A stretch of 64,000 bases of DNA from Tenacibaculum sp. AHE14PA (GTDB taxonomy: Bacteria > Bacteroidota > Bacteroidia > Flavobacteriales > Flavobacteriaceae). Positions within the stretch are counted from its first letter, which is position 1; every line of letters begins with the position of its first letter. The position numbers and the translations under genes were made by a program. The stretch spans positions 744,001 to 808,000 of the forward strand of contig NZ_CP058983.1 of the NCBI RefSeq assembly GCF_019278465.1. The letters are read 5' to 3'. A model generated the notes under the pieces. That model did not search any database, was not told the origin of the DNA, and saw only the letters and a list, made by a program, of their open reading frames with translations. This document shows, piece by piece, positions 37,986 through 45,445 of the stretch.

Positions 37986-39368
37986 ATGATTAAGAAACTT
38001 CTTTTGTTTATTGCTTTTTTGTCAACCTTGGTTGTAAATGCCCAATACACAACGGTTATAAACTCTAACCGTCCGGGGTTTTCTGAAAGTCCGTACAGTG
38101 TAGGTTCTGGTGTATATCAGTTTGAAACCAATTTGTTTTTTAGAAAAATAAACGCAACACCTACTTTTAGCAATCCAGAAGCTTTTGGTTTGAATTTATT
38201 ATTTAGAACTAGTTTTTTTTCTGAAAAATTAGAATTCAACTTAAACACGAGTATTCAAAGAGATAAAATAGCTTTTAAAAACCTATTCGAATCCTCTTAC
38301 AACAAGGTAGGATTAGGAAACTTAACATTAGGTGCTAAATATTTAATATACGCACCAAAATACAACGACAAGAAAAAAGAAATTAGAAGTTGGAGAGCAA
38401 GACATTCTTTTGATTACAAAAGATGGATTCCGCATATCGGTATTTATGCTGGATTAAATTTTGGAAGTCTCTTAAATGAACCACATAAAGAAGGAGGTAT
38501 TAGTCCGAAGGTTGGATTATTACTTCAAAATGAATTTTCTAGTAAATTAAATGTGGTAACAAATATTTACTATGATAATATAGGAACCGATTTTAGCGAA
38601 CTGTCATATATTGTTACGGGTACTTATAATTTTAATGATTATTGGTCTGGATTTGCGGAATGGCAAGATATTTTTGAAACCTACGAACGTAAAAATAATA
38701 TTGGTGTTGGTGCTGCCTATCTTTTTAGTGAAAACATGCAATTTAATGCAGCTGTTAGAAGTAACTTTAATCAAGATGAAATAGGTATTACAACAAATAT
38801 TGGAGTTTCGTACAGATTAAACAGACACAAAGACAAATTCCTTGAAGTAGATGAGTTTGGTAATAAAATTGAGGAGCAAAAAACTACCAAATACACTCAA
38901 AATAAAGGTTTCTTCGGTCGCTTGTTCGATAACATAAAAGGATTGTTTAAAAAGAAAGACAAACAGACTATAACTATAAAAGAAGGCGAAAAAGAAGAGA
39001 AAATAACTATTGATAAACCAAGAAGAGAACGCTCTAAATCGTTAGTTGATGTTATTGTTAAAGATGATATTAAGCAGAAAAAAGAAACAACAAAAGCAGA
39101 AAAGAAAGCAGCTAAAAAAGCTAAAAAAGATGCTGAAAAAGCTGTTAAAAAGAAAGAAAAAGAACGCTTAAAGCTTGAGAAAGAAATAAAAAAACTAGAA
39201 GAGAAAGAAGCTAAAAACAAAGAAAAAGAGCGACTTAAACTCGAAAAAGATGCTATAAAAGAAGCCAAACGTAAAGAAGAAGAACGTTTAAAGCTTGAGA
39301 AGGAAATAAAAAAATTAGAAGAAGACATAAAGAAGGAAGAAGAAAAAGAGCAGAATAAGGACAATTAA
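37986..39368 (+). CDS. Outer-membrane barrel (transporter/MetA-like) with Lys/Glu-rich C-terminal tail
   Basis: 460 residues. A signal peptide (MIKKLLLFIAFLSTLVVNAQ, 1-20) is followed by about 270 residues of alternating strands (INSNRPGFSESPYSVGSGVY, VGLGNLTLGAKYL, RWIPHIGIYAGLNFG) typical of the phenol-degradation MetA-like barrels of Flavobacteriia. After about residue 290 the chain becomes strongly charged: a linker with GFFGRLFDNIKGLFKKKD, then a KE-rich coiled coil with near-repeats of ERLKLEKEIKKLEE at three places up to the C-terminus. The tail would lie in the periplasm if the barrel has the usual orientation. It is followed 18 bp later by the GNAT-like gene. The function is unknown. 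Confidence 0.8.
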   Translation: MIKKLLLFIAFLSTLVVNAQYTTVINSNRPGFSESPYSVGSGVYQFETNLFFRKINATPTFSNPEAFGLNLLFRTSFFSEKLEFNLNTSIQRDKIAFKNLFESSYNKVGLGNLTLGAKYLIYAPKYNDKKKEIRSWRARHSFDYKRWIPHIGIYAGLNFGSLLNEPHKEGGISPKVGLLLQNEFSSKLNVVTNIYYDNIGTDFSELSYIVTGTYNFNDYWSGFAEWQDIFETYERKNNIGVGAAYLFSENMQFNAAVRSNFNQDEIGITTNIGVSYRLNRHKDKFLEVDEFGNKIEEQKTTKYTQNKGFFGRLFDNIKGLFKKKDKQTITIKEGEKEEKITIDKPRRERSKSLVDVIVKDDIKQKKETTKAEKKAAKKAKKDAEKAVKKKEKERLKLEKEIKKLEEKEAKNKEKERLKLEKDAIKEAKRKEEERLKLEKEIKKLEEDIKKEEEKEQNKDN

Positions 39369-39386
39369 AAATCTTACATTTGCTGT

Positions 39387-40505
39387 ATGATTAAAATTAA
39401 AGAAATAACATCAAAAAAGGAAATGAAACAATTTGTTAAATTTCCTTTTTCTCTTTATAAGAATAATAAAAACTGGGTTCCTCCTATTATAAGTGATGAA
39501 ATTGACAATTTCAACCCAAACAAAAATCCTGTTTTTGAAAACGCAAAAGCTAATTTTTTAATAGCTTTAAGAGATGATAAAATTGTAGGAAGAGTTGTTG
39601 CTATTATAAACACGTACGAAGTAGAAAAACAACACATTAAAAAAATACGATTCGGTTGGTTTGATGTTATTGATGATGTAAAAGTTACAGAAGCTTTACT
39701 CGATAAAGTTAAAGAAATAGGAAGAGCGCACAACCTCGAATATATGGAAGGGCCTGTTGGCTTTAACAACTTAGATAAAACCGGAGTACTTGTTGAAGGT
39801 TTTGATCATATTGGCACCATGATTACTTGGTACAACCACCCTTATTATTCGAAACATTTTGAGCAGCTAGGACTAAAGAAAGAAAAAGAATATTTAGAAA
39901 ATAAATTTCTTTTTAAAAATGTAGATGGCGTAAAGTACGGAAAAGCAAGTAACATCATTCAGAGAAGGTACGGTTTAAAACCGTTAGATTTTACATCGAC
40001 CAAGGCTATTATGCCTTATGTTGATGAAATGTTTGAATTGTTTAGCAAAGCCTACTCAAAATTATCCACTTATGTACCTATTTCTGATGCTCAAGTAACA
40101 CACTTTAAAGAAAAATACATCAGTTTTATCAACCCTGAATACATAAAGTTTGTGGTAGATAAAGATCATAAACTCGTTGCTTTTGCTATTGTAATGCCTT
40201 CTTTCTCTGTAGCTTTACAAAAAGCAAACGGTAGCCTTTTTCCTTTCGGACTTTTTCATTTATTAAACGCTAGAAAAAACTCAAAAGACGTTACCTTTTA
40301 TTTAATAGGTGTAGCGCCTGAATACCAAAACAAAGGTGTTTTTGCTATTATTTTTAAACAATATTGTGATACTTTTTCTAAAAAAGGAATCGTAAATTGT
40401 ATTAGAACTCCGGAATTAGAAGACAATACCGCTATCCATCAAATATGGAAAGACTTTAATCCGACTACACACAAACGACGAAGAACTTATAAATTAAATT
40501 TATAA
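39387..40505 (+). CDS. GNAT-like acetyltransferase-fold protein
   Basis: 372 residues. The N-terminal 150 residues (FPFSLYKNNKNWVPP, FLIALRDDKIVGRVVAIIN) and the C-terminal TFYLIGVAPEYQNKGVFAIIF with an acyl-CoA-loop-like QNKGVF suggest two tandem GNAT-like halves. In Bacteroidota this family is often left as hypothetical or mislabelled GTP cyclohydrolase. It starts 18 bp after the barrel gene and its stop overlaps the rsmE ATG by one base (TAATG), so it is cotranscribed with rsmE. The substrate is unknown. Confidence 0.72.
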   Translation: MIKIKEITSKKEMKQFVKFPFSLYKNNKNWVPPIISDEIDNFNPNKNPVFENAKANFLIALRDDKIVGRVVAIINTYEVEKQHIKKIRFGWFDVIDDVKVTEALLDKVKEIGRAHNLEYMEGPVGFNNLDKTGVLVEGFDHIGTMITWYNHPYYSKHFEQLGLKKEKEYLENKFLFKNVDGVKYGKASNIIQRRYGLKPLDFTSTKAIMPYVDEMFELFSKAYSKLSTYVPISDAQVTHFKEKYISFINPEYIKFVVDKDHKLVAFAIVMPSFSVALQKANGSLFPFGLFHLLNARKNSKDVTFYLIGVAPEYQNKGVFAIIFKQYCDTFSKKGIVNCIRTPELEDNTAIHQIWKDFNPTTHKRRRTYKLNL

Positions 40506-41215
40506 TGCAGTTATTTTTTAATCCCAATATCACTCCAGACACTAAACAGATTAGGTTTGACAAAGAAGAGAGCAGGCATATTGTGCGTGTTTTAAGAAAA
40601 AAAGAAGGTGATATATTACACATTACAAACGGTAATGGTTTTTTGTTTTCAGTAGAAATAGCAATTGCAAGTGATAAAAAATGCCTTGCAACGGTAATAA
40701 AAAAAGAAGAAAAACCTAATAACAGGGATTATTATTTACACGTAGCTATTGCACCAACTAAGAACATTGACCGGTTAGAATGGTTTTTAGAAAAAGCTAC
40801 CGAAATTGGTATTGATGAAATTACCCCAATTATTTGTGATAATTCGGAGAGAAAAGTAATTAAGATTGAGCGATTATCTAAAATTGTACAATCTGCCATG
40901 AAACAATCTTTACAATTTACCTTACCAAAACTTAACGACCCTGTAAAATTATCAACGTTTATCAAACAAGATTTTACAACACAATTATTCATAGCACATT
41001 GCGAAGAAAAAAAAGATGAGAACTTCTTAAAAGATGCTGCTACTAAAAATGCTGAATACACTATTTTAATTGGACCGGAAGGTGATTTTTCTACAAAAGA
41101 AATAGCGCAAGCTTTAACGGCTAAGTTCACTCCTATTTCACTAGGAAAAAACCGTCTTCGTACAGAAACTGCTGGTTTAAATGTGGTTCAGAACATTGCT
41201 TTTATAAATCAATAA
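40505..41215 (+). CDS. rsmE: 16S rRNA (uracil(1498)-N(3))-methyltransferase
   Basis: 236 residues, the normal RsmE length. The N-terminal PUA-like part has the HIVRVLRKKEGD stretch. The C-terminal SPOUT-type knotted domain shows KATEIGIDEITPIICDNSERK, AMKQSLQFTLPKL, ILIGPEGDFSTKEI (about 190-203) and SLGKNRLRTETAGL, the SAM-binding knot. It modifies helix 44 of the small ribosomal subunit. Its ATG overlaps the stop of the GNAT-like gene. Confidence 0.95.
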   Translation: MQLFFNPNITPDTKQIRFDKEESRHIVRVLRKKEGDILHITNGNGFLFSVEIAIASDKKCLATVIKKEEKPNNRDYYLHVAIAPTKNIDRLEWFLEKATEIGIDEITPIICDNSERKVIKIERLSKIVQSAMKQSLQFTLPKLNDPVKLSTFIKQDFTTQLFIAHCEEKKDENFLKDAATKNAEYTILIGPEGDFSTKEIAQALTAKFTPISLGKNRLRTETAGLNVVQNIAFINQ

Positions 41216-41225
41216 TTCTTTTTTG

Positions 41226-41233
41226 TATATTTG
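41226..41233 (+). promoter_or_regulatory. TAnnTTTG -7 box for AraC-type regulator
   Basis: TATATTTG, full match, 10 bp before the TTG start at 41244. If used, the mRNA has almost no leader; a TTG two codons later (41250) is an alternative start. Confidence 0.5.
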
Positions 41234-41243
41234 ATTTAAAACA

Positions 41244-42407
41244 TTGCTTTTGGATACCTCCACCCTATTTAATTTCTTTTTACTTATTAGTGCTTTGCAT
41301 GGTTTTGCTTTTAGTATTATACTTTTCTGTTCAAAAAACGGAAGAGAAAAAAGTATGCTTTACTTAAATTTATTGATACTTACCATATCCTTAAATAACA
41401 TTCAGTCTTGGGCTTTAGAATTAAAATTATTTCAACATAAATTCTCATTAGATTACCTACAGATACCTTGGCATTTTTTAGCAATGCCTTTTTTATATAT
41501 GTTTTTAATAAACTATTTAAGCTTATCTAAAAAATCATACAATATCTTAAAGGTAATGATTCCTTTATTTTTTGTGATAATAGCGGCACAAATTACTTTT
41601 GTTTTCAACTACAGTAATTCTCCTTCTCAAGAAAAGTTAAACTACATATATGAACGCTATACATCTTTCGAAGAAATGTTTAGCTTATTTACCTCTTTAG
41701 GTATTTTTATATACTCCTTTTTTATTCTTTATAAAAAAGAAAAACTTTTTACCAAAATACTATCTTTTGATAATTTAAAATGGATACATACATTTTTTCA
41801 ACTAACCGCCATAGGTTATATGTTATGGATACTTGCTTTAATTATTAAAGTAAATATGAATTTTACCGGTTTTATATTTTCATATTATCCGCTTAGAGCT
41901 TACACTACAGTACTTATTTACTGGTTAGGTTACCAAGGATTTAAGCAAATAAGAATATTAAAAGAACGTAAACACATAAGAAAATCATTATTAATTAATT
42001 TAAATAATGATGTTACTGAAGATTTTAAATTAAAATCAGAAGAAGTATCTTCAGAGAAACACAAGGAGCAATTTATAGAAATAGATACTTTTATTGACAA
42101 GAAAAAGAAATATTTGGTATCAAAATATACCTTACAAAACTTGTCTAAAGACACCAAATTAAGCTCAAGCACACTTTCTTTAATTATCAACAACATTGCT
42201 GGTAAATCTTTTACTGACTATCTAAATGAAAAGAGAATTAATCAGGCTAAATTACTTTTATTAGATACCGATTATGCCAAGTATACTATAACTTCTATTG
42301 GTCTAGAATCTGGATTCAATTCTAAATCAACATTTTACACTGTATTTAAAAAACATACAAGCTATACTCCTGTTCAGTACAAGGAGGTTCAAACTAGTTT
42401 AAATTAA
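41244..42407 (+). CDS. Membrane-bound AraC-type regulator, TTG start
   Basis: 387 residues. Residues 1-235 hold about seven hydrophobic helices (LFNFFLLISALHGFAFSIIL, FLAMPFLYMFLINYLSL, IPLFFVIIAAQITFVF and others), followed by a linker and a C-terminal AraC/XylS helix-turn-helix pair (about 285-385: YTLQNLSKDTKLSSSTLSLI and YTITSIGLESGFNSKSTFYT). Such 7TM-AraC proteins are frequent in Bacteroidota and probably sense an envelope signal. No ATG precedes the first helix; the first in-frame ATG (near residue 38) would delete helix one, so TTG at 41244 or 41250 is the start. Target genes are not known; two candidate small RNAs follow immediately. Confidence 0.87.
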   Translation: MLLDTSTLFNFFLLISALHGFAFSIILFCSKNGREKSMLYLNLLILTISLNNIQSWALELKLFQHKFSLDYLQIPWHFLAMPFLYMFLINYLSLSKKSYNILKVMIPLFFVIIAAQITFVFNYSNSPSQEKLNYIYERYTSFEEMFSLFTSLGIFIYSFFILYKKEKLFTKILSFDNLKWIHTFFQLTAIGYMLWILALIIKVNMNFTGFIFSYYPLRAYTTVLIYWLGYQGFKQIRILKERKHIRKSLLINLNNDVTEDFKLKSEEVSSEKHKEQFIEIDTFIDKKKKYLVSKYTLQNLSKDTKLSSSTLSLIINNIAGKSFTDYLNEKRINQAKLLLLDTDYAKYTITSIGLESGFNSKSTFYTVFKKHTSYTPVQYKEVQTSLN

Positions 42408-42429
42408 ACTTTTTTTTTAAAATAAACAA

Positions 42430-42462
42430 GTTCGAAATCATCCAATTTGGATGATTTCGAAC
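42430..42462. repeat. Perfect 15-bp inverted repeat after the AraC-type gene
   Basis: GTTCGAAATCATCCA (42430-42444) and TGGATGATTTCGAAC (42448-42462) are exact inverses around a 3-nt centre ATT. The stem is stable, but no T-run follows on either strand, so it is not a classic terminator. It could be a Rho-independent-like 3' end stabiliser, or an operator for the small RNA promoter 22 bp downstream. Confidence 0.65.
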
Positions 42463-42483
42463 TCAATTCAATGATTTTAAAAT

Positions 42484-42491
42484 TATATTTG
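42484..42491 (+). promoter_or_regulatory. TAnnTTTG -7 box for candidate small RNA 1
   Basis: TATATTTG, full match. The same eight bases recur at 42715 before the second candidate RNA. Confidence 0.45.
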
Positions 42492-42496
42492 AACTG

Positions 42497-42633
42497 TTAA
42501 ATATGATTTATAGAACTTAAAATTTTTGAAGGGGTTTTATTTTCACAATAATCGTATTAAAAATGCATTGAGGTGATTCTCAATAGTGAAAAAGGAAAAG
42601 GAAAAACACCAATATCATTATTGGTGTTTTTTT
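42497..42633 (+). ncRNA. Candidate small RNA 1 (tandem pair)
   Basis: About 137 nt from an expected start a few bases after TATATTTG (42484-42491) to a strong terminator (42602-42633). It has no ORF of note. A plausible fold is TTTTCAC (42540-42546) with GTGAAAA (42586-42592), enclosing ATTGAG/CTCAAT (42567-42584). A G-run in GAAGGGG (42531 area) stays unpaired. A similar cassette follows at 42728. Transcription is inferred from promoter and terminator form only. Confidence 0.5.
42602..42633 (+). terminator. Intrinsic terminator of candidate small RNA 1
   Basis: CACCAATA pairs with TATTGGTG around TCAT, flanked by AAAAA and TTTTTTT. The next terminator at 42804 has the same stem sequence. 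Confidence 0.92.
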
Positions 42634-42714
42634 ATTATATTTAATTTCACCACTACTTTAATACATATAACATAAATTTAACACGAATAAACTACCTTAT
42701 ATATAAAATAAACA

Positions 42715-42722
42715 TATATTTG
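42715..42722 (+). promoter_or_regulatory. TAnnTTTG -7 box for candidate small RNA 2
   Basis: TATATTTG, full match, about 80 bp after the terminator of candidate RNA 1. Confidence 0.45.
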
Positions 42723-42727
42723 ACCTA

Positions 42728-42829
42728 TAACATTATATAATAGCTTGAAGTATTTAAGGGGAATTTTCAACTATATATAATTCCTTATCAGGAAAAAATT
42801 AAGCACCAATAGAAATATTGGTGTTTTTT
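42728..42829 (+). ncRNA. Candidate small RNA 2 (tandem pair)
   Basis: About 100 nt from just after TATATTTG (42715-42722) to a terminator (42804-42829). AAGG-GG-AATT (42756-42765) can pair with AATTCCTT (42779-42786), leaving a GG bulge. The element shares with candidate RNA 1 the promoter box, a TTGAAG...AGGGG stretch and the terminator stem CACCAATA/TATTGGTG, so the two look like diverged copies. There is no coding potential of note. Confidence 0.5.
42804..42829 (+). terminator. Intrinsic terminator of candidate small RNA 2
   Basis: CACCAATA and TATTGGTG with a GAAA tetraloop, followed by TTTTTT. It lies 33 bp before the DUF4159 gene start. Confidence 0.92.
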
Positions 42830-42861
42830 ATTATATTGCTGTTTAAATGCTAAATTCTTAA

Positions 42862-43503
42862 ATGAAAAACATCATAGCTTTTATCCTTATTCTATATTGT
42901 TCTGTTATTTTCTCACAACAAATTGCTGTTTTAAAATACAAAGGAGGTGGAGATTGGTATGCAAATCCAACGGCATTACCTAATTTAATAAAATTCAGTA
43001 ACACTAACACAAATACATTTATTGATACTGATATTAATACCGTAACTCTAGAGGATGATACCATTAATAATTATCCTATTATTTTCATGACCGGTCATGG
43101 CAACGTATTTTTCACGAATGAAGAAGCCACCAACCTTAAAAACTATTTAATCTCCGGTGGTTTTTTGCATATATCAGACAATTATGGATTGGATACCTAT
43201 ATACGAAGAGAATTAAAAAAAGTTTTCCCAAAAAGTGAATTTCAAGAAATTCCGAATAACCACCCAATCTATAATCAAAAATTTAACTTTACTAAAGGAT
43301 TGCCAAAAATTCATGAACACGATAAAAAACCGGCTCAAGGATTTGGTCTTTTTCATAAAGGTCGTTTAGTTGTTTTTTATGATTATGAAAGCGATTTAAA
43401 TGATGGTTGGGAAGATGCTGCAATTCATAACAATCCTGAAGAAACTAGAATAAAAGCTTTTAAAATGGGATCAAACATTATAGAATATGCTTTTAAAAAT
43501 TAA
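42862..43503 (+). CDS. DUF4159 secreted protein
   Basis: 213 residues with a signal peptide (MKNIIAFILILYCSVIFSQQ). The blocks YKGGGDWYANPTALPNLI, IIFMTGHGNVFFTNEEA, LKNYLISGGFLHISDNYG and the late AIHNNPEETRIKAFKMGSNI define DUF4159, a flavodoxin/glutamine-amidotransferase-like fold family often found with MoxR-AAA ATPase clusters in Bacteroidota. Here it stands apart from such a cluster. The function is unknown; export to the periplasm is inferred from the signal peptide. Its 3' end overlaps the transporter start by 17 bp. Confidence 0.87.
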   Translation: MKNIIAFILILYCSVIFSQQIAVLKYKGGGDWYANPTALPNLIKFSNTNTNTFIDTDINTVTLEDDTINNYPIIFMTGHGNVFFTNEEATNLKNYLISGGFLHISDNYGLDTYIRRELKKVFPKSEFQEIPNNHPIYNQKFNFTKGLPKIHEHDKKPAQGFGLFHKGRLVVFYDYESDLNDGWEDAAIHNNPEETRIKAFKMGSNIIEYAFKN

Positions 43504-44401
43504 TGATTTACAAATAGATAGTATCAAAATAAATTTTGACACTGAAGGTTTATGGCTTTTAAATATTGCCATTGCTATAATTATGTTTGGTGTTGCGTTA
43601 GGTATAAAATTAGAAGATTTTAAACGGCTTTTAAAAAAACCAAAAATTGTTTTTGTAGGTGTACTTTCTCAGTTTATATTGTTGCCTGCTGCTACTTTTT
43701 TAGCTATTATTTTAATACAACCACACCCTAGTTTTGCCCTAGGAATGATGATGATTGCAGCCTGTCCTGGCGGAAATGTATCTAACTTTTTTAGTAAGAT
43801 GGCTGGTGGTAATGCTGCTTTATCTGTCAGTTTAACTGCTTTTGCAACACTTTTATGTATTGTAATGACTCCTCTTAACTTACATTTTTGGGGAAGTTTA
43901 TATGAACCTACAAACGCTATTTTAAAGACGGTAGAGTTGAATCCGTTTGAGTTGTTTAAGCTTGTTTCTTTAATTTTAGGTATTCCATTACTATTAGGAA
44001 TGCTTATAAAGCATTATCATTCTGAGATGGCCAATAAGATAGAGAAGGTTTTAAAGCCACTCTCTATGACCGTATTTATCTTATTAATTGTAATTGCTTT
44101 CTCTCAGAATTTATCCATTTTTACGAATTATATTCATCATGTATTATTCTTAGTGGTTTTTCATAATATCTTTGCTTATGTACTTGGATACTCAACTGCC
44201 AAAATTTTTGGCTTAAACAAATCTGATTCTAAAACAATAGCCATAGAAACCGGAATTCAGAATGGCGGATTAGGGTTATTGCTGATATTTGGCTTTTTCG
44301 AAGGCTTGGGAGGAATGGCTTTGCTAGCTGCTTTTTGGGGTATTTGGGATGTTTTTTCAGGAATGCTATTAGCCACCTATTGGGGAAGAAAAAAACAATA
44401 A
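43487..44401 (+). CDS. Bile acid:sodium symporter family (SBF) transporter
   Basis: 304 residues with nine or ten hydrophobic helices. Family blocks: IMFGVALGIKLEDFKRLLKKP, then AACPGGNVSNFFSKMAGGNAALSVSLTAFAT (about 100-130, the crossover helix with GGN), and late ETGIQNGGLGLLLI. SBF members carry bile acids or other organic anions with sodium; bacterial substrates are mostly unknown. The ATG lies inside the end of the DUF4159 gene (17-bp overlap), so the two are cotranscribed, and the acyltransferase follows after 3 bp. Confidence 0.9.
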   Translation: MLLKINDLQIDSIKINFDTEGLWLLNIAIAIIMFGVALGIKLEDFKRLLKKPKIVFVGVLSQFILLPAATFLAIILIQPHPSFALGMMMIAACPGGNVSNFFSKMAGGNAALSVSLTAFATLLCIVMTPLNLHFWGSLYEPTNAILKTVELNPFELFKLVSLILGIPLLLGMLIKHYHSEMANKIEKVLKPLSMTVFILLIVIAFSQNLSIFTNYIHHVLFLVVFHNIFAYVLGYSTAKIFGLNKSDSKTIAIETGIQNGGLGLLLIFGFFEGLGGMALLAAFWGIWDVFSGMLLATYWGRKKQ

Positions 44402-44404
44402 CAA

Positions 44405-45445
44405 ATGAAGTTTTTATTATACCATTTTTTAAAAATTTATATTAAAATAGGCTTATTCTTTTATGCTAAAAAGACAACAGTATTGGGTAGGAAAAATATC
44501 CCTAAAAAAGGAGCTATTTTGTTTGTTGCCAATCATCCGAATGCCTTAATAGATCCTTTATTAATCGCTACAAATACAAAAAGAAAAATTCATTTTTTAG
44601 TACGCGCAGCTGTATTTAAAAAACCAACAATTGCAAAAATTCTAAACATAATTGGTTTAATGCCTGTCTATCGTATTAGAGACGGTATTAAGCAATTATC
44701 TAAAAATGATGCTATTTTTAATAATTGCCAAGAACTACTAAAAAACAATAAAACTTTACTAATTTTCCCTGAAGGAAGTCACAATAGAAAACGAACAATT
44801 AGACCTTTAAGTAAAGGTTTCACCCGAATATTATACGGCGCTATAGAAAAATATCCTGACTTAAAAATTCATATTGTTCCGGTTGGAATAACTTATCAAA
44901 ACTCTTCTAAATACCCATCAAAAGTTGCGCTTATTTTTGGCGAACCTATTCTAGCTAATAATTTTTATGCTATTGATAACAAAAATACGTTGATAAAAGA
45001 ATTGAAAAATAAAATTAGTGATCAATTAAAAAATTTAACGGTTCATATTAACGATGATGAAAACTACAACACCATAATAACGGCATTAAATAAAACAACT
45101 ATAGATTATACTGATGTAAATAACAGCAATTATCTTATAAAAAAAGATACCTACCCTAGCAAAAAGAAGATTGAAAAAGAAAATAAGTTGTTATACTACT
45201 TCGTTATTCTAAATAGTTTCATTCCTTATTTAATATGGAAATCATTAAGTAAAAAGATTCCAGAAATTGAATTTACCGACACTTTTCGTTTCGCATTAGG
45301 TATCACATTGTTTCCTTTTTTCTACGCTTTACAAAGCTTTGTCATCAGTTTGTTTTTTAGCACAGAAATAGCGCTAACATATTTTGCTGGTTCACTTTTA
45401 TTAGTATTATTATATACCAAAACAACTGCGACTAATGCAGGATAG
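44405..45445 (+). CDS. Lysophospholipid acyltransferase family protein
   Basis: 346 residues. PlsC-type motifs: NHPNALID (43-50, the NHxxxxD catalytic box), RIRDG (about 90-94), FPEGSHNRKR (121-130, motif III) and VPVGITY (motif IV). After the catalytic domain comes a helical region and two C-terminal hydrophobic segments (FRFALGITLFPFFYALQSFV and LTYFAGSLLLVLLY). It would acylate a lysophospholipid or glycerol phosphate derivative at the inner membrane. The gene overlaps the convergent GH3 gene by 14 bp at its 3' end, and no terminator lies between them. Confidence 0.9.
   Translation: MKFLLYHFLKIYIKIGLFFYAKKTTVLGRKNIPKKGAILFVANHPNALIDPLLIATNTKRKIHFLVRAAVFKKPTIAKILNIIGLMPVYRIRDGIKQLSKNDAIFNNCQELLKNNKTLLIFPEGSHNRKRTIRPLSKGFTRILYGAIEKYPDLKIHIVPVGITYQNSSKYPSKVALIFGEPILANNFYAIDNKNTLIKELKNKISDQLKNLTVHINDDENYNTIITALNKTTIDYTDVNNSNYLIKKDTYPSKKKIEKENKLLYYFVILNSFIPYLIWKSLSKKIPEIEFTDTFRFALGITLFPFFYALQSFVISLFFSTEIALTYFAGSLLLVLLYTKTTATNAG

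Noticed and set aside
38897..39364. 155-codon antisense frame
   Set aside because: It is the shadow of the Lys/Glu-rich tail on the other strand: low-complexity Ser/Phe-rich and without start context.
40732..41130. 132-codon minus-strand frame
   Set aside because: Lies inside rsmE, which has complete motifs in its own frame.
42430..42462. tRNA or T-arm remnant (GTTCGAAATC)
   Set aside because: The sequence is a simple perfect palindrome, and no D-arm, anticodon arm or acceptor stem could be found around it.
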